Source: Streptomyces sp. McG3 (GTDB lineage Bacteria > Actinomycetota > Actinomycetes > Streptomycetales > Streptomycetaceae). From it: DNA of 41,619 nucleotides. The stretch spans positions 1-41,619 of the forward strand of contig NZ_JAAXYC010000036.1 of the NCBI RefSeq assembly GCF_018619185.1. Reading direction: 5' to 3'. The stretch's first letter is position 1; each line of letters starts with the position of its first letter. The notes under the pieces were generated by a model, which saw nothing but the letters and a program-made list of their open reading frames with translations, ran no database searches and was not told the DNA's origin. Positions 1-8,618 of this stretch are shown here, in pieces. The position numbers were made by a program, and so were the translations under genes.

Positions 1-28
1 GTACGGGGTCGGGGTACGGGTGGGTCAT
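1..28 (-). CDS. 5' end of a leftward gene cut by the window edge
   Basis: Only the first nine codons lie in the window. On the minus strand an ATG at 28 is preceded by a GGAGG-like ribosome binding site about six bases upstream and opens with MTHPYPDPV. The frame stays open to the window edge. Nothing can be said about function. It would be transcribed divergently from the PIG-L deacetylase gene, so 29-262 would be a shared upstream region. No convincing promoter elements were seen there. Confidence 0.45.
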
Positions 29-262
29 CGCGATCCTCCACAACGGCACGAAATGGACAGATGGAGCTTTCCTCCACCGTCTCCCGGAGCGGCTGCCCGC
101 GCCTGCCGAGTCCACACATGCGCCCGGCGACAGCGGCGCGAGCCGGAGTGTGCCGGACCGCCCCGAGTGGGCAGGACTCCGGCAGGCCGCCCGGACCCGG
201 CTGGCCCCGGCTGGAGCCGTCCGGATCCGCGACCGGCGCCGTCGATGCGAAAGGTGCCCCTC

Positions 263-1033
263 ATGCCCCTGCCGAGCGTCCTCGCCGTGCACGCCCATCC
301 GGACGACGAGTCCCTGTTCTGCGGAGGCGTCCTCGCTCAGCACGCGGCCTCCGGCGCCCGGACCGCGGTGGTCACGGCGACCTGGGCGGAAGGCACGCAC
401 CGGGCCGCCGAGCTCGCCGAGGCCCTCGACGCCCTCGGCGCGGGTGCCCCACGGCTGCTCGGCTACGCGGACGCCCGCGTGCCGGAGTCGGCCTCTGGCC
501 GGACCCGGTTCCTCGACGCGCCGCTGGAGGAGGCCGTGGAGGCCGTCGTCGGCCACATCCGTGACGTCCGGCCGGAGATCGTGATCACGGTGGACGCCTA
601 CGGAGGCATGACCGGCCACCCGGACCACGTGCACGCCCACCGGATCACCGCGCTGGCCGTCCGGGCCGCCGGCCTGCCCCGCTTCTGCCCGGGGTCCGGT
701 GATCCCTGGCAGCCGAGCGCCCTCTACCTCGCCACGCACCCCCGCTCGGCTGCTGTTCCGGTGGGCGGCCGGCTGGCCCGGCCGGGAACCCCGGCCGACG
801 CGCTGTACTGCTCTCAGGACGCGTGGATCACCACGACCGTCGACGTCTCCCCCTGCCTTCCGCAGAAGCTGGCCGCGATCCTCGCGCACCGCAGCGAGGT
901 GGACCGCGGAGCGGCGCCCGGCCGGATCGCCTCTCTGCCCGCGGCTGTTCAGCGCGAGGTACTGGGGACCGAGTGGTACATCCGCCGGGACCTCGTGCCC
1001 CGGAGCGGGTCGGCCACGGCGCTCACGGTGTGA
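263..1033 (+). CDS. PIG-L family deacetylase (LmbE-like)
   Basis: Predicted 256-residue zinc-dependent N-deacetylase of the PIG-L/LmbE superfamily, which includes MshB and Mca of mycothiol metabolism and many sugar N-deacetylases. The N-terminus carries the family zinc motif AHPDDE (residues 11-16). A second motif, GHPDHVHAH, follows near residue 120 and supplies the third zinc ligand. The frame is open upstream, but the ATG at 263 is preferred because AAAGG lies eight bases before it and the protein then starts directly at the first beta strand. An ATG at 245 is the alternative. No signal peptide is seen, so it is probably cytoplasmic. The substrate is unknown. It converges on the GNAT gene and has no evident operon partner. 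Confidence 0.85.
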   Translation: MPLPSVLAVHAHPDDESLFCGGVLAQHAASGARTAVVTATWAEGTHRAAELAEALDALGAGAPRLLGYADARVPESASGRTRFLDAPLEEAVEAVVGHIRDVRPEIVITVDAYGGMTGHPDHVHAHRITALAVRAAGLPRFCPGSGDPWQPSALYLATHPRSAAVPVGGRLARPGTPADALYCSQDAWITTTVDVSPCLPQKLAAILAHRSEVDRGAAPGRIASLPAAVQREVLGTEWYIRRDLVPRSGSATALTV

Positions 1034-1106
1034 CGGGCAGCGTGGCGAACGGCGGCCGGAGAACCGCTCCGAACCCCGCCCGCCACACCCGCACCGGTTC
1101 CAGGTA

Positions 1107-1460
1107 TCAGAACAGCTCGGGGTGGTTCCTGAGCTGCCGCTCCGCCTCCTGGACGAGCTCGGCCGGCGCTTCGGGCGCCTCGTCCGGATGACGCTGCGCC
1201 CACTTCGCCGCGTACGGACAGAGCGGCACGACGGGAACGCCCTCGCGGGCGGCCATGGTGTAGAGCTCACGGACCAGCGCCCCCGCGATGCCCTTGCCCT
1301 CATGCCCGGGCCGGACGACGGTGTGTACGGCCACCAGCGCGCCGGGAGCCGGGTCCATGACGAAGTACGCGATGGTCCCGGCCGGCTTGCCGTCCTCGTA
1401 CGCCGCGAGCCTGCCGCGCTCCCGGTCGTCCCTGATCTCCACAGCTGCCTGCTCGGCCAT
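1107..1460 (-). CDS. Small GNAT family N-acetyltransferase (YjdJ-like)
   Basis: A 117-residue protein of the short GCN5-related N-acetyltransferase group (PF14542 type). The acetyl-CoA pyrophosphate-binding loop reads VRPGHEGKGIAGALV, where the usual R/Q-x-x-G-x-G/A is G-HEGKGIA. It is followed by a helix, REGVPVVPLCPYAAKW, whose CPY pattern is typical of this small family. The start is set at the ATG at 1460, which has AGGGG just upstream. An in-frame start at 1496 would add twelve residues without a good ribosome binding site. These small proteins are cytoplasmic and their substrates are mostly unknown. It is separated from panD by about 60 bp on the same strand and may be co-transcribed with it. 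Confidence 0.82.
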   Translation of the reverse strand: MAEQAAVEIRDDRERGRLAAYEDGKPAGTIAYFVMDPAPGALVAVHTVVRPGHEGKGIAGALVRELYTMAAREGVPVVPLCPYAAKWAQRHPDEAPEAPAELVQEAERQLRNHPELF

Positions 1461-1521
1461 GACCCCTGCTTTCTCGTTCGTGACCCTGGACGTCACTCAG
1501 CCGGAAACACGGACGGCGACC

Positions 1522-1947
1522 TCAACCGCCCGCGACGACGGCCTGCGGGCTCCGCTCCGTACGGGTCCCGGGAACCGGCGCCGAGATGTCGGCTCCGAGC
1601 GCCACGATCCGGTTGTCCGCGTCCACGTGCACGACCTTCGGCACGAGGGCACGGGCCTCGGCATCGTCGACCTGTGCGTAGCTGATCAGGATGACCAGGT
1701 CACCGGGGTGCACGAGGTGTGCGGCGGCGCCGTTGATCCCGATGACACCGGAGCCGCGCTCGCCCTCGATGACGTACGTCTCCAGGCGGGCGCCGTTGTC
1801 GATGTCAACGATATGGACCAGCTCACCGGGGAGCAGGTCGGCGGCCTCCATCAGGGCGGCATCGATCGTCACGGAACCGACGTAGTGCAGATCGGCCTGG
1901 GTGACGGTGGCCCGGTGGATCTTGGACTTGAACAGAGTGCGCAGCAT
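1522..1947 (-). CDS. panD: Aspartate 1-decarboxylase precursor
   Basis: A 141-residue pyruvoyl-dependent L-aspartate alpha-decarboxylase that makes beta-alanine for pantothenate and coenzyme A. The sequence is near-canonical. [16 protein letters not shown] carries the substrate-contacting residues, and HYVGSVTID contains the Gly24-Ser25 self-cleavage site that produces the pyruvoyl group. [17 protein letters not shown] and [25 protein letters not shown] motifs follow. The ATG at 1947 is chosen because the family begins at MLRT and AGAGGAG lies just upstream. The frame remains open much further upstream, but that extension is not PanD-like. panB and panC are not nearby, which is common in Streptomyces. 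A 7-bp inverted repeat lies about 80-100 bp upstream. Confidence 0.96.
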   Translation of the reverse strand: MLRTLFKSKIHRATVTQADLHYVGSVTIDAALMEAADLLPGELVHIVDIDNGARLETYVIEGERGSGVIGINGAAAHLVHPGDLVILISYAQVDDAEARALVPKVVHVDADNRIVALGADISAPVPGTRTERSPQAVVAGG

Positions 1948-2445
1948 TGGGACTCCTCTGAGACGGCTCCCTGCCTGCTTTGTGCAGGTCAAGGGCGGTC
2001 CCGACCTTACACCGACACGCCCGTTCGATGTTGGTGAGGAACATCGCTGGGGACGGGCGAGGCGGCTTCCTACCTGGGCTTTCCCATCGCAGCGGCGCCT
2101 GTTCGGACGATCGCCCCGGAACGCGCGGGAACTCATACCGACCGGATCCCGACGTGCCTGATGAACCATGAGACACGCGGGAGGCCCTTCTCCACAGGGG
2201 TGACGTGCGCCCGGACCACCGGCCTGTCGGGCACCGAATTCGCTCCGGCTCACGGAGCATGGCCCCTCAGCGACACCGTGAGTTCCGCAGCCCTTCCCCG
2301 GAGTACGTCGCTCTGCTCCCCCAGGACGAGCGAGGTTGGCGCGGGTAGAAGGCTGTTTCTTCGGTAGGGTCGGAACCCGACGCTCTCCCGCCCTCGCGCG
2401 ATTCTCATCGTCACGCGCTCCCGCTCGGCCCATCCACCGACACCG
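1948..2445. other. Intergenic region upstream of panD, no gene seen
   Basis: This stretch of about 500 bp separates panD from the stop of the CHAT gene. Both are leftward, so it should hold the panD promoter and the end of the CHAT transcript. Open frames here have no ribosome binding site and no recognisable protein pattern. The visible structures are a CCTGC-N5-GCAGG hairpin near 1970 and the 7-bp inverted repeat at 2026-2046. No clear rho-independent terminator was recognised. Confidence 0.5.
2026..2046. promoter_or_regulatory. Inverted repeat upstream of panD, candidate operator
   Basis: CGATGTT and AACATCG form a perfect 7-bp inverted repeat with a 7-base spacer. The total length of 21 bp fits two turns of DNA, as for a dimeric helix-turn-helix regulator. 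It lies 79-99 bp upstream of the panD start, in the likely promoter zone. No matching copy was noticed elsewhere in the window, so the regulator is unknown. A chance match is possible. Confidence 0.3.
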
Positions 2446-5400
2446 CTAGGCGCCGGAGTGGAGATAGCCCGCCCAGAGGGACGGTGTGGCCGGGAAGCGG
2501 TCGCGCGTGTCTTTGACGGTTCGGTGCAGGGCCGTTGCGGCCCGTGCGGGATCGGGCGAGCCGGTCGGGCCGTCGGCCAGGTGGGTGTAGAAGGTCTCGG
2601 CGATGTCGGCGGCCAGGCGGTCGTCGACGGTCCACAACGTGCCGATGACGTGGGAGAAGCCGGCGAGTTGGCAGGCGCTGGTGAGGTGGATGGCCTCACC
2701 GAGCAGCTGGGGGTTGCCGGGGTGCGCGGTGCGGCAGGCGGAGAGATAGGCCAGTTGGGCGTCGGCCAGGTCGACCCGGGACAACGCGGAGACCGTCAGC
2801 GGCGTCTCGGTGTGGTCCTGGAGGAGTAGCTTGCTCTGCGATGGGTCGGCCAACTCGGTGATGCCGTGGCAGGCGAAGTGGGCAATGGCGCAGTGCTCGA
2901 GTTGGGCAAGGACGGTGGCCGTTGTCGCAGGCCGTTCCCCGGACGCGCTGAGGACGACCGGGTCCTTGAGCACGGCCCGGAGCCGGCCGGTCTCCTGGGC
3001 CGCGTGCGGCAGGGGTGCGTGGCCTGGTGTGGTCGGCATGGAGACGATCAGGGTGCGCGGCCGCCCGGTGGCGGCGGGGCGGCGGGCGCGAGCGTGGCGC
3101 AGGGCGCGGATGGTCGGGGTGTAGGAGGAGACGACGCGGTCGAGTACGGTGCGCCGGCTCTGCACGCCGCCGGGGTCCCGGTGGAACCCGGCCGCGTGCA
3201 GGGGCAGCAGGCCGAGCATCCCGCCCGGCGCCCACCACACGTGGGGCAACGCATCGTGTGGGTCGGTGAGTTGACCTAGGGCATCGAGTGCGGCCAGGAT
3301 CGGTTCGGCGGCCGCCTCCCATAACCATTCCAGTACCTCGTGCAGCGTGCGCTGGGCGGCGATTCGGTCGGCGTCGGGGGCGGTCGCCGCGACCAGTGCG
3401 AGGTGGAACTGAACGACCCGGCGGGCGACTTCCTCGAACGCCAGCCCCGGAAGGTGACAGGCGGTGACGCCGTCCGAGGTGAGTATCAGGGCGTCGCTGC
3501 GGTACCGGCTCACGTTGAAAGTGACGACGGGGCCGCGGCCGGCCTCCGCGGCCAGTTCGTCGAAAGCAGGAGGCAGCCCGAAGCGGGCGAAGCCGTCGTG
3601 GGCGCGGATGCGCTCCAGGAGCACCTCCATCTCTCTGGCCGACCTCAAGCGTGCGGAGTGCGAAGGCGCCCCCGGCACGACGGCCGGCGCGCCGACCGTC
3701 TCGGTGTCCTCATCGAGCCTGCCGCGTAGTTCGACGAACTCTTCTGCCAGGTGCGGGTATTGTTTCCGCAGCTCGCTCACGTCGCCGCGGATGTCGAGGG
3801 ACTGGGCGAGCAGGATCGCGCGTCCGGCCTCCGCAAGGCGGAGCGCTCTTGAGGCCCGCTCCGGTGCGGACACCCCCGTGTCGGACAGGGCAAGCGCGAT
3901 CGCGTCCGCGGTCAGCTGGTCGCCGTGGGCGCCCAGTGCGCGCTGCTGGTCGCCTCGGCGCAGTCGGCGGGGGGCCACCTCGGGCAGCAGGAGGATGGCC
4001 TGCTCGAGGAACCGGGCCGCGCGCCCGGGCTCGGACGGCGCGGCCAGCTCGGCACCCAGCCGGGCGGTGCCGACCCGCAACAGCGGCAGGGCCGTCCTCA
4101 TCGCGACGGTGCGTTCCCACACCCCCAGGGCCTCGTCACGGTCCTCGCTCATGCCGTCGCGCTCGTACCGCTGTCGCAGCACGCTCCCCAGCACACTCAT
4201 GACCATCGCCTGGTCCGGGTGGTCGAGTTGGGCCGCGCCCCGGGCCGCCGCACGGCAGACCGCCACCGCTTCATCGAGGTCGCCGAAGTCGCCCACAGCG
4301 TCGAAACGGTCCCGCAGCGCCTGGACGAGCCCGATCTGGTAGGCGGTCCGCTCGGGATCACCGGCGGGCGTGGCCCGCACCGCACGGTAGCCGTACTCGA
4401 TCGCCTCGTTCATGTCGTCGGGGTTCTTGGTGTGCGCGAAGAGCAGCCGCAGCACCTCGCAGGCATTGGAGAGGTATCGGGCATATCCAACATGGGTGCG
4501 CGGCGAGATCCGGACGACGAAGCGGTTGGTTCGTGCCGCCTCCACGATGTCGTCGGCCTCAAGGTAGGTCGCGTACCGCGCGAGAAGCGCGTTGGCGTGG
4601 TTGGTCAGGAGCATGGTGTGGTCGGGATGCCGATCGGGCGCCTGCGTGATGGCCTCACCGGCGGTCTGCAGTGCCGCGCCCAGGTCGAGGCGGTCTCCCA
4701 TGCGGGCGTAGCGGGTCAGCAGCACCTTGGACAGGCCCGTCAGGTACAGGCAGCGGTCGCGGTCGTCATCCGTCGCGGTACGGACAGCCTCGCGACCGGC
4801 CTCGACGGCGCCGTCCAGGTCCTCGACGTCCTCTCCCTGTTCGAAGCGAAGATGCAGAGCGGTGCTGAGGTGAAACCAGTAGGTGGCCCGACCCTGCCGG
4901 CCGGCAGGCAGGGTTTCGGTAATCTCGCGGGCGACCTCCACAGCACAGTTCAGGTCGACGGGATCGCCCGCGATCTCCCACCTGCGCCGCCAGGCCAGGC
5001 CCAGGCTGCTCAAGCCCGAGTAATACGCCACGTGGTCCTCCGGCAGATGGAGGGTGATCCTGCTCCACACCGCCACGGCCAGGACCGCATCCCGCACGCC
5101 CACGGGCGTTCGCAGAGTGCGTACGAGCATGTTGGCGGCTTCGGGTATCGCCGACTCGGCCAGGGGCAACAGCAGTGGTTCCGGCAGTAATTGCTCGCCG
5201 TCGACGAACGGGATCGCGAGAAGCCGGAGCGCGACCCCACGCTCCGCCTCAGCACGCGGCTCGGGAAGCTCCTGGGAGCGCCAGAAGTAGAACCAGCCCA
5301 GGGCGACCAGGACTTCGGCGTCCACCGCCGTCTCGTTCACCCCGCACTGCATGAGTTCCATGGCATCGCCGATCGCGGCCTGTTCCATGACAGACGATCG

Positions 5401-5469
5401 GTCACCGGTGGCCACAACCTCGTTGAGCCTGGCACGGATCGACTCCAATAGTGCGTCACGCATACTCAT
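2446..5469 (-). CDS. TPR-CHAT domain protein (caspase-like protease)
   Basis: A 1007-residue protein with a long helical N-terminal part and a C-terminal CHAT domain (about residues 710-1005). CHAT is a caspase/separase-fold cysteine protease family. Residues about 80-520 contain repeated tetratricopeptide-like helix pairs such as ATYWFHLSTALHLRF and LDLGAALQTAGEAI. The CHAT part shows the usual order: WWAPGGMLGLLPLHAAG, then HFACHG with probable catalytic His868, then YLSACRT with probable catalytic Cys912, and finally GFSHVIGTLWTVDD. Both catalytic residues are present, so it is predicted to be active. The start at 5469 is chosen because GGGAG lies six bases upstream. It is divergent from the two genes at 5607-7069. 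CHAT proteins often act in bacterial conflict or cell-death systems, but its substrate is not evident. Confidence 0.9.
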   Translation of the reverse strand: MSMRDALLESIRARLNEVVATGDRSSVMEQAAIGDAMELMQCGVNETAVDAEVLVALGWFYFWRSQELPEPRAEAERGVALRLLAIPFVDGEQLLPEPLLLPLAESAIPEAANMLVRTLRTPVGVRDAVLAVAVWSRITLHLPEDHVAYYSGLSSLGLAWRRRWEIAGDPVDLNCAVEVAREITETLPAGRQGRATYWFHLSTALHLRFEQGEDVEDLDGAVEAGREAVRTATDDDRDRCLYLTGLSKVLLTRYARMGDRLDLGAALQTAGEAITQAPDRHPDHTMLLTNHANALLARYATYLEADDIVEAARTNRFVVRISPRTHVGYARYLSNACEVLRLLFAHTKNPDDMNEAIEYGYRAVRATPAGDPERTAYQIGLVQALRDRFDAVGDFGDLDEAVAVCRAAARGAAQLDHPDQAMVMSVLGSVLRQRYERDGMSEDRDEALGVWERTVAMRTALPLLRVGTARLGAELAAPSEPGRAARFLEQAILLLPEVAPRRLRRGDQQRALGAHGDQLTADAIALALSDTGVSAPERASRALRLAEAGRAILLAQSLDIRGDVSELRKQYPHLAEEFVELRGRLDEDTETVGAPAVVPGAPSHSARLRSAREMEVLLERIRAHDGFARFGLPPAFDELAAEAGRGPVVTFNVSRYRSDALILTSDGVTACHLPGLAFEEVARRVVQFHLALVAATAPDADRIAAQRTLHEVLEWLWEAAAEPILAALDALGQLTDPHDALPHVWWAPGGMLGLLPLHAAGFHRDPGGVQSRRTVLDRVVSSYTPTIRALRHARARRPAATGRPRTLIVSMPTTPGHAPLPHAAQETGRLRAVLKDPVVLSASGERPATTATVLAQLEHCAIAHFACHGITELADPSQSKLLLQDHTETPLTVSALSRVDLADAQLAYLSACRTAHPGNPQLLGEAIHLTSACQLAGFSHVIGTLWTVDDRLAADIAETFYTHLADGPTGSPDPARAATALHRTVKDTRDRFPATPSLWAGYLHSGA

Positions 5470-5606
5470 CCGTGCTCCCTGCGGCGGCCGAACGGTCACG
5501 AGGTACCGGAACTGAAGGTTGCCCGGTGTGACCCTTCTCCCACATCATGACGGCACAGGTCCGCTTCCAGTTCCGCCGGAGCGGGCTTCGGCGATCGAGG
5601 GATGCG

Positions 5607-5996
5607 ATGGACGACCGGCACGACGCGCGGACCGGGGGTACGGGCGACGACATCGCGTACGTGTGCTCCCGGTTGGACCGCATACGCGAGGATCTCCAGA
5701 CTTATGGGCCGCATGGAGACGAGCCGTTGGAGCGGGTAGTGACGTCAGTGCGCGCCGGGCAGGATCCCACCGCGCCGCTGGACGCGCTGCACGAGGCGCT
5801 GCTGTCCGCCGGTGACGCGACGGGGGTGCGCAGTCAGGGGCGTGGCCTGTTCCCGATCGGGGTCGACTCCCAACGTCCTGATGAATGGCTGCTGTTATGC
5901 CCCACGGGACAGTGCTCACGCCATGCCTGGCCGGACGCTCAGGAGCCGTCCGGGTGCCGCATCACCGGTCAGCCGTTGCGCCGTGAACGGCTGTAG
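5607..5996 (+). CDS. Small Cys-rich CHAT-associated protein, unknown function
   Basis: A 129-residue protein that does not match a family I can name. The N-terminal half is helical and charged, including DDIAYVCSRLDRIREDL and PLDALHEALLSAG. The C-terminal 35 residues read LLLCPTGQCSR, then GCRITGQPLRR. This pattern of CPxxxC followed by a later C before TGxPL looks like a compact zinc-ribbon or treble-clef remnant, or a redox/metal site. The ATG at 5607 has GAGG six bases before it. In-frame upstream codons from 5547 are possible but would overlap the divergent promoter region. It ends two bases before the membrane gene, so the two are almost certainly one operon. Divergence from the CHAT gene suggests a three-gene module. 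Its role as adaptor or regulator is inference. Confidence 0.72.
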   Translation: MDDRHDARTGGTGDDIAYVCSRLDRIREDLQTYGPHGDEPLERVVTSVRAGQDPTAPLDALHEALLSAGDATGVRSQGRGLFPIGVDSQRPDEWLLLCPTGQCSRHAWPDAQEPSGCRITGQPLRRERL

Positions 5997-5998
5997 CG

Positions 5999-7069
5999 AT
6001 GGGCGGATTCCTCACTGCCCTGGGGCAGAAGCTCGCCGAACGTTGGCTGACGCTTCTGGCGCTGCCCGGAGCCCTCTTCCTGGCCGTCGCGGCCACCGCA
6101 CACACCCTCGGCCAGGCCCACGCCCTTGACCGCCGACTGCTCGTCTCCCATGTCACGGGGTGGGCCGAGAAGCCCGCGGCGAGCACGGTCGGCGGGCAGG
6201 TCGTCCTGCTCGGCGCGGTCCTCGCGGCCGCGGCGGCCGCCGGGCTTGCCGCGCAGGGCGCGGGCACGCTGGCGCAACGCACCGTACTGGCCGCCGACTG
6301 GCACTCCTGGCCGCGTCCGCTGCGCCGGGGAGCTCGCACCCTGGTTGCCCGACGCCGAGCCCGCTGGACCTCTACGGCCGCCCGCTACCGTCGGCAACTG
6401 GACCACGATGCTGCGGAGTTGGCGCGCAGTGGCCGACGCGCCGACCCTTCGGTCCGGCATGCCCTGCACCGGGCGTTGCTCCGCGTCGCCGCCGAGGAGC
6501 CAGACCGGCCCACTTGGAGCGGCGACCGCCTGCACTCCGTGGTCGTCCGCCTGGAGCGCGACCATCACGTGGATCTGCCCTTGGTGTGGCCGCACTTGTG
6601 GCTGACCCTGCCCGAAACCACGCGCGCCGAGATCACCGTCGCTGAACAGGCGCTGACCCGCGCGGGCACGCTGGCCGGGTGGGCGCTGTTGTACGCCCCG
6701 CTGACCATGTGGTGGTGGCCCGCCGCTCCATTGACCGTGGTGCTCACACTGGTCGCCAGGCACCGCATCCGCACCGCCGCGGATGCCTACGCCCAGCTCC
6801 TGGAGGCCTCAGCCCATCTGCACGTCGGCGATCTGGCCGACCAGCTCCGGATTGAACCCCCGGGCCCGCCGGACGCGGCCCTGGGCGACGCCCTCACAGC
6901 CCGTCTCCGGACCCGGACGTCTCCGCCGCCCAGCGCCACCGGTTCCTCGCTGTCGTCCACCACATCGGCGTCGTCCCCACCCGACGCAGCACCGGACCGT
7001 GGCACGAGCACACCAACACCGAGCTGCTCGACGCCCTACGCGAGCAGGCCGGGGCCGGCCGGCACCTGA
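5999..7069 (+). CDS. Membrane protein of the CHAT module, 3' end probably frameshifted
   Basis: A 356-residue reading frame. Hydrophobic segments lie at about residues 17-36, 65-88 and 225-253, the last long enough for one or two spans. An arginine-rich, probably cytoplasmic region sits between the second and third (about 100-220). The N-terminus MGGFLTALGQKLAERWLTLL resembles Streptomyces membrane proteins found beside CHAT genes. The coding character is good until about 6900. The frame then turns into a Ser/Pro/Thr-rich string, while the +2 frame from 6913 reads like normal protein (see 6900-7184). The true C-terminus is therefore probably different. It starts two bases after the Cys-rich gene. 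By analogy with other CHAT systems, the membrane protein may be the effector or target of the protease, but this is inference. Confidence 0.75.
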   Translation: MGGFLTALGQKLAERWLTLLALPGALFLAVAATAHTLGQAHALDRRLLVSHVTGWAEKPAASTVGGQVVLLGAVLAAAAAAGLAAQGAGTLAQRTVLAADWHSWPRPLRRGARTLVARRRARWTSTAARYRRQLDHDAAELARSGRRADPSVRHALHRALLRVAAEEPDRPTWSGDRLHSVVVRLERDHHVDLPLVWPHLWLTLPETTRAEITVAEQALTRAGTLAGWALLYAPLTMWWWPAAPLTVVLTLVARHRIRTAADAYAQLLEASAHLHVGDLADQLRIEPPGPPDAALGDALTARLRTRTSPPPSATGSSLSSTTSASSPPDAAPDRGTSTPTPSCSTPYASRPGPAGT

Positions 7070-7184
7070 TCGCCGACGCCGACAAGTTCCCCACCTGCTC
7101 GGACCCGCCTACAGACCCTGGTTGACCGCGCTCGCGGTCGACCGGGTGGTGAATCCCGGTGCGGTCCGGTCCGTGGCCCGCTGA
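6900..7184 (+). pseudogene. Out-of-frame continuation of the membrane gene
   Basis: Downstream of about 6905 the protein-like signal changes frame. From 6913 to 7125 one frame reads PDVSAAQRHRFLAVVHHIG, then WHEHTNTELLDALREQAG and GRHLIADADKFP, which looks like ordinary globular protein. Near 7090 the signal moves again to the frame ending at 7184, with LLGPAYRPWLTALAVDRVVN. Two frame changes in 200 bp point to real decay of the 3' end, assembly/sequencing errors, or an overlapping downstream gene without a visible start. No ATG or GTG with a ribosome binding site opens the 6913 frame, which favours a frameshift over a separate gene. Confidence 0.45.
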
Positions 7185-7216
7185 GACACGAACCCGCGCT
7201 TGGGGGAGCCCCTCGC

Positions 7217-8557
7217 TCAACCCCGTTGCGCGCGGATGAGGTCGCGATACCAGACGAAGGAGGTCTTCGGGGTGCGGACCTGCGTCTTGTGGTCCACGTG
7301 GATCAGGCCGAAGCGCTGGTGGTAGCCCTCGGCCCATTCGAAGTTGTCGAGGAGGGTCCAGACGAAGTAGCCGCGTACGTCCACACCCTGGGCGACCGCG
7401 GTGTCGACGGCCTGGAGGTGGGTTTCCAGGTAGTCGGTGCGGTCCGGGTCGAGGATCTTTCCGTCAGGAGTGAGGACGTCTTCGGCTGAGCAGCCGTTCT
7501 CTGTGATGTAGAGGGGCGGGAGGGTGGTCGGGTAGCGGTCCTTGAGGGTGACGAGGAGTTCTCGCAGGCCGTCGGGGACCACCGGCCAGTCGAAGGCTGT
7601 GCGGCGGTAGCCCTCGATGGGGGCCTCCTCGAAAGGGAGGCCGTCAGAAGTCGCCGGAGCCTGGATGCGGGTGGGGTTGTAGTAGTTGATGCCCAGGGCG
7701 TCCAGGGGGGCCGAGATGAGGTCCAGGTCACCGTCCTGGATCCAGGCGTCGAGGGAGGTGTCCGCGCCGAAGGCCGTCAGGTCGGGGTACGCGCCTTTGA
7801 GGATCGGGTCGTTGAAGAGGCGGTTGTGCAGGTTGTCGTAGGCCTGCGCGGCGGCGTGGTCGGCACGGGTGCCGGAGGCGGGCCAGACCGGGGTGCAGTT
7901 GTTGGAGATCATCACCTGCAGCCCGCGGCCGCGCAGCTCCCGCAGTGCCAGGCCGTGGCCGAGCAGTTGGTGGTGGGCGACCGGCAGGCAGTCCAGGAAC
8001 AGGGTGCGGCCCGGCGCGTGGGTGCCCAGGCCGTAGCCCCAGACCATATGGATGAACGGTTCGTTGAGCGTGATCCAGGTACGGACGCGGTCGCCGAGCC
8101 GGTCGGCCGCGATCGAGGCGTACTCGGCGAAGCGGTGCGCCGTGTCGCGGTTCAGCCAGCCCCCCTCGTCCTCGAGGGCTTGCGGGAGGTCCCAGTGGAA
8201 GAGGGTCGGGACGGGTTCGATGCCGCGGGACAGCAGGCCGTCGACCAAGCGGTCGTAGAAGTCCAGGCCCTTGACGTTGGCCTCGCCCCTGCCGGTGGGC
8301 TGGATGCGCGGCCAGGCGATGGAGAAGCGGTAGCCGGTGAGGCCCGCCTCGGCCATCAGGTCGAGGTCCTGCTCGTACCGGTGGTAGTGATCGCAGGCCA
8401 CCTCGCCGGTGTGCCCGTCGCGGATCGTGCCCGGGCGAGCGGTGAAGGTGTCCCAGACCGAAGGTCCGCGGCCGTCCTCCCGGGTGGCGCCCTCGACCTG
8501 GTAAGACGCCGTCGACGCGCCCCAGACGAAGTCCGCGGGCAGATGGTTCAGTGTCAC
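7217..8557 (-). CDS. GH1 family beta-glucosidase
   Basis: A 446-residue intracellular glycoside hydrolase of family 1. The fold begins with FVWGASTASYQVEG. The acid/base glutamate is in TLNEP (E166) and the nucleophile is in YITENG (E353). The usual HWDLPQ, GINYY and DNFEWAEGY motifs are all present. No signal peptide is seen, so it should hydrolyse imported beta-linked oligosaccharides. The GTG at 8557 is chosen because AGGAGG lies six bases upstream. A TTG at 8563 is in frame but overlaps the optimal spacing. It is divergent from the TetR gene, and the 21-bp operator-like repeat lies just upstream of its ribosome binding site, so repression by that regulator is likely. Its exact aryl or sugar specificity cannot be told from sequence. 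Confidence 0.95.
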   Translation of the reverse strand: MTLNHLPADFVWGASTASYQVEGATREDGRGPSVWDTFTARPGTIRDGHTGEVACDHYHRYEQDLDLMAEAGLTGYRFSIAWPRIQPTGRGEANVKGLDFYDRLVDGLLSRGIEPVPTLFHWDLPQALEDEGGWLNRDTAHRFAEYASIAADRLGDRVRTWITLNEPFIHMVWGYGLGTHAPGRTLFLDCLPVAHHQLLGHGLALRELRGRGLQVMISNNCTPVWPASGTRADHAAAQAYDNLHNRLFNDPILKGAYPDLTAFGADTSLDAWIQDGDLDLISAPLDALGINYYNPTRIQAPATSDGLPFEEAPIEGYRRTAFDWPVVPDGLRELLVTLKDRYPTTLPPLYITENGCSAEDVLTPDGKILDPDRTDYLETHLQAVDTAVAQGVDVRGYFVWTLLDNFEWAEGYHQRFGLIHVDHKTQVRTPKTSFVWYRDLIRAQRG

Positions 8558-8571
8558 GCACAACCTCCTGA

Positions 8572-8592
8572 AACATGAGTAGGGCTCATGTT
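8572..8592. promoter_or_regulatory. Inverted repeat, candidate TetR operator
   Basis: AACATGAG, five bases (TAGGG), then CTCATGTT form a perfect 8-bp inverted repeat. It is in the short divergent region between the GH1 and TetR genes, about 15 bases from the GH1 start and 27 from the TetR start, where a bound repressor could block both. A near copy occurs at 14828-14848. The shared core is TGAG-N5-CTCA. Confidence 0.68.
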
Positions 8593-8618
8593 AATCGGTT
8601 CGATGGGATGATGGAAGC

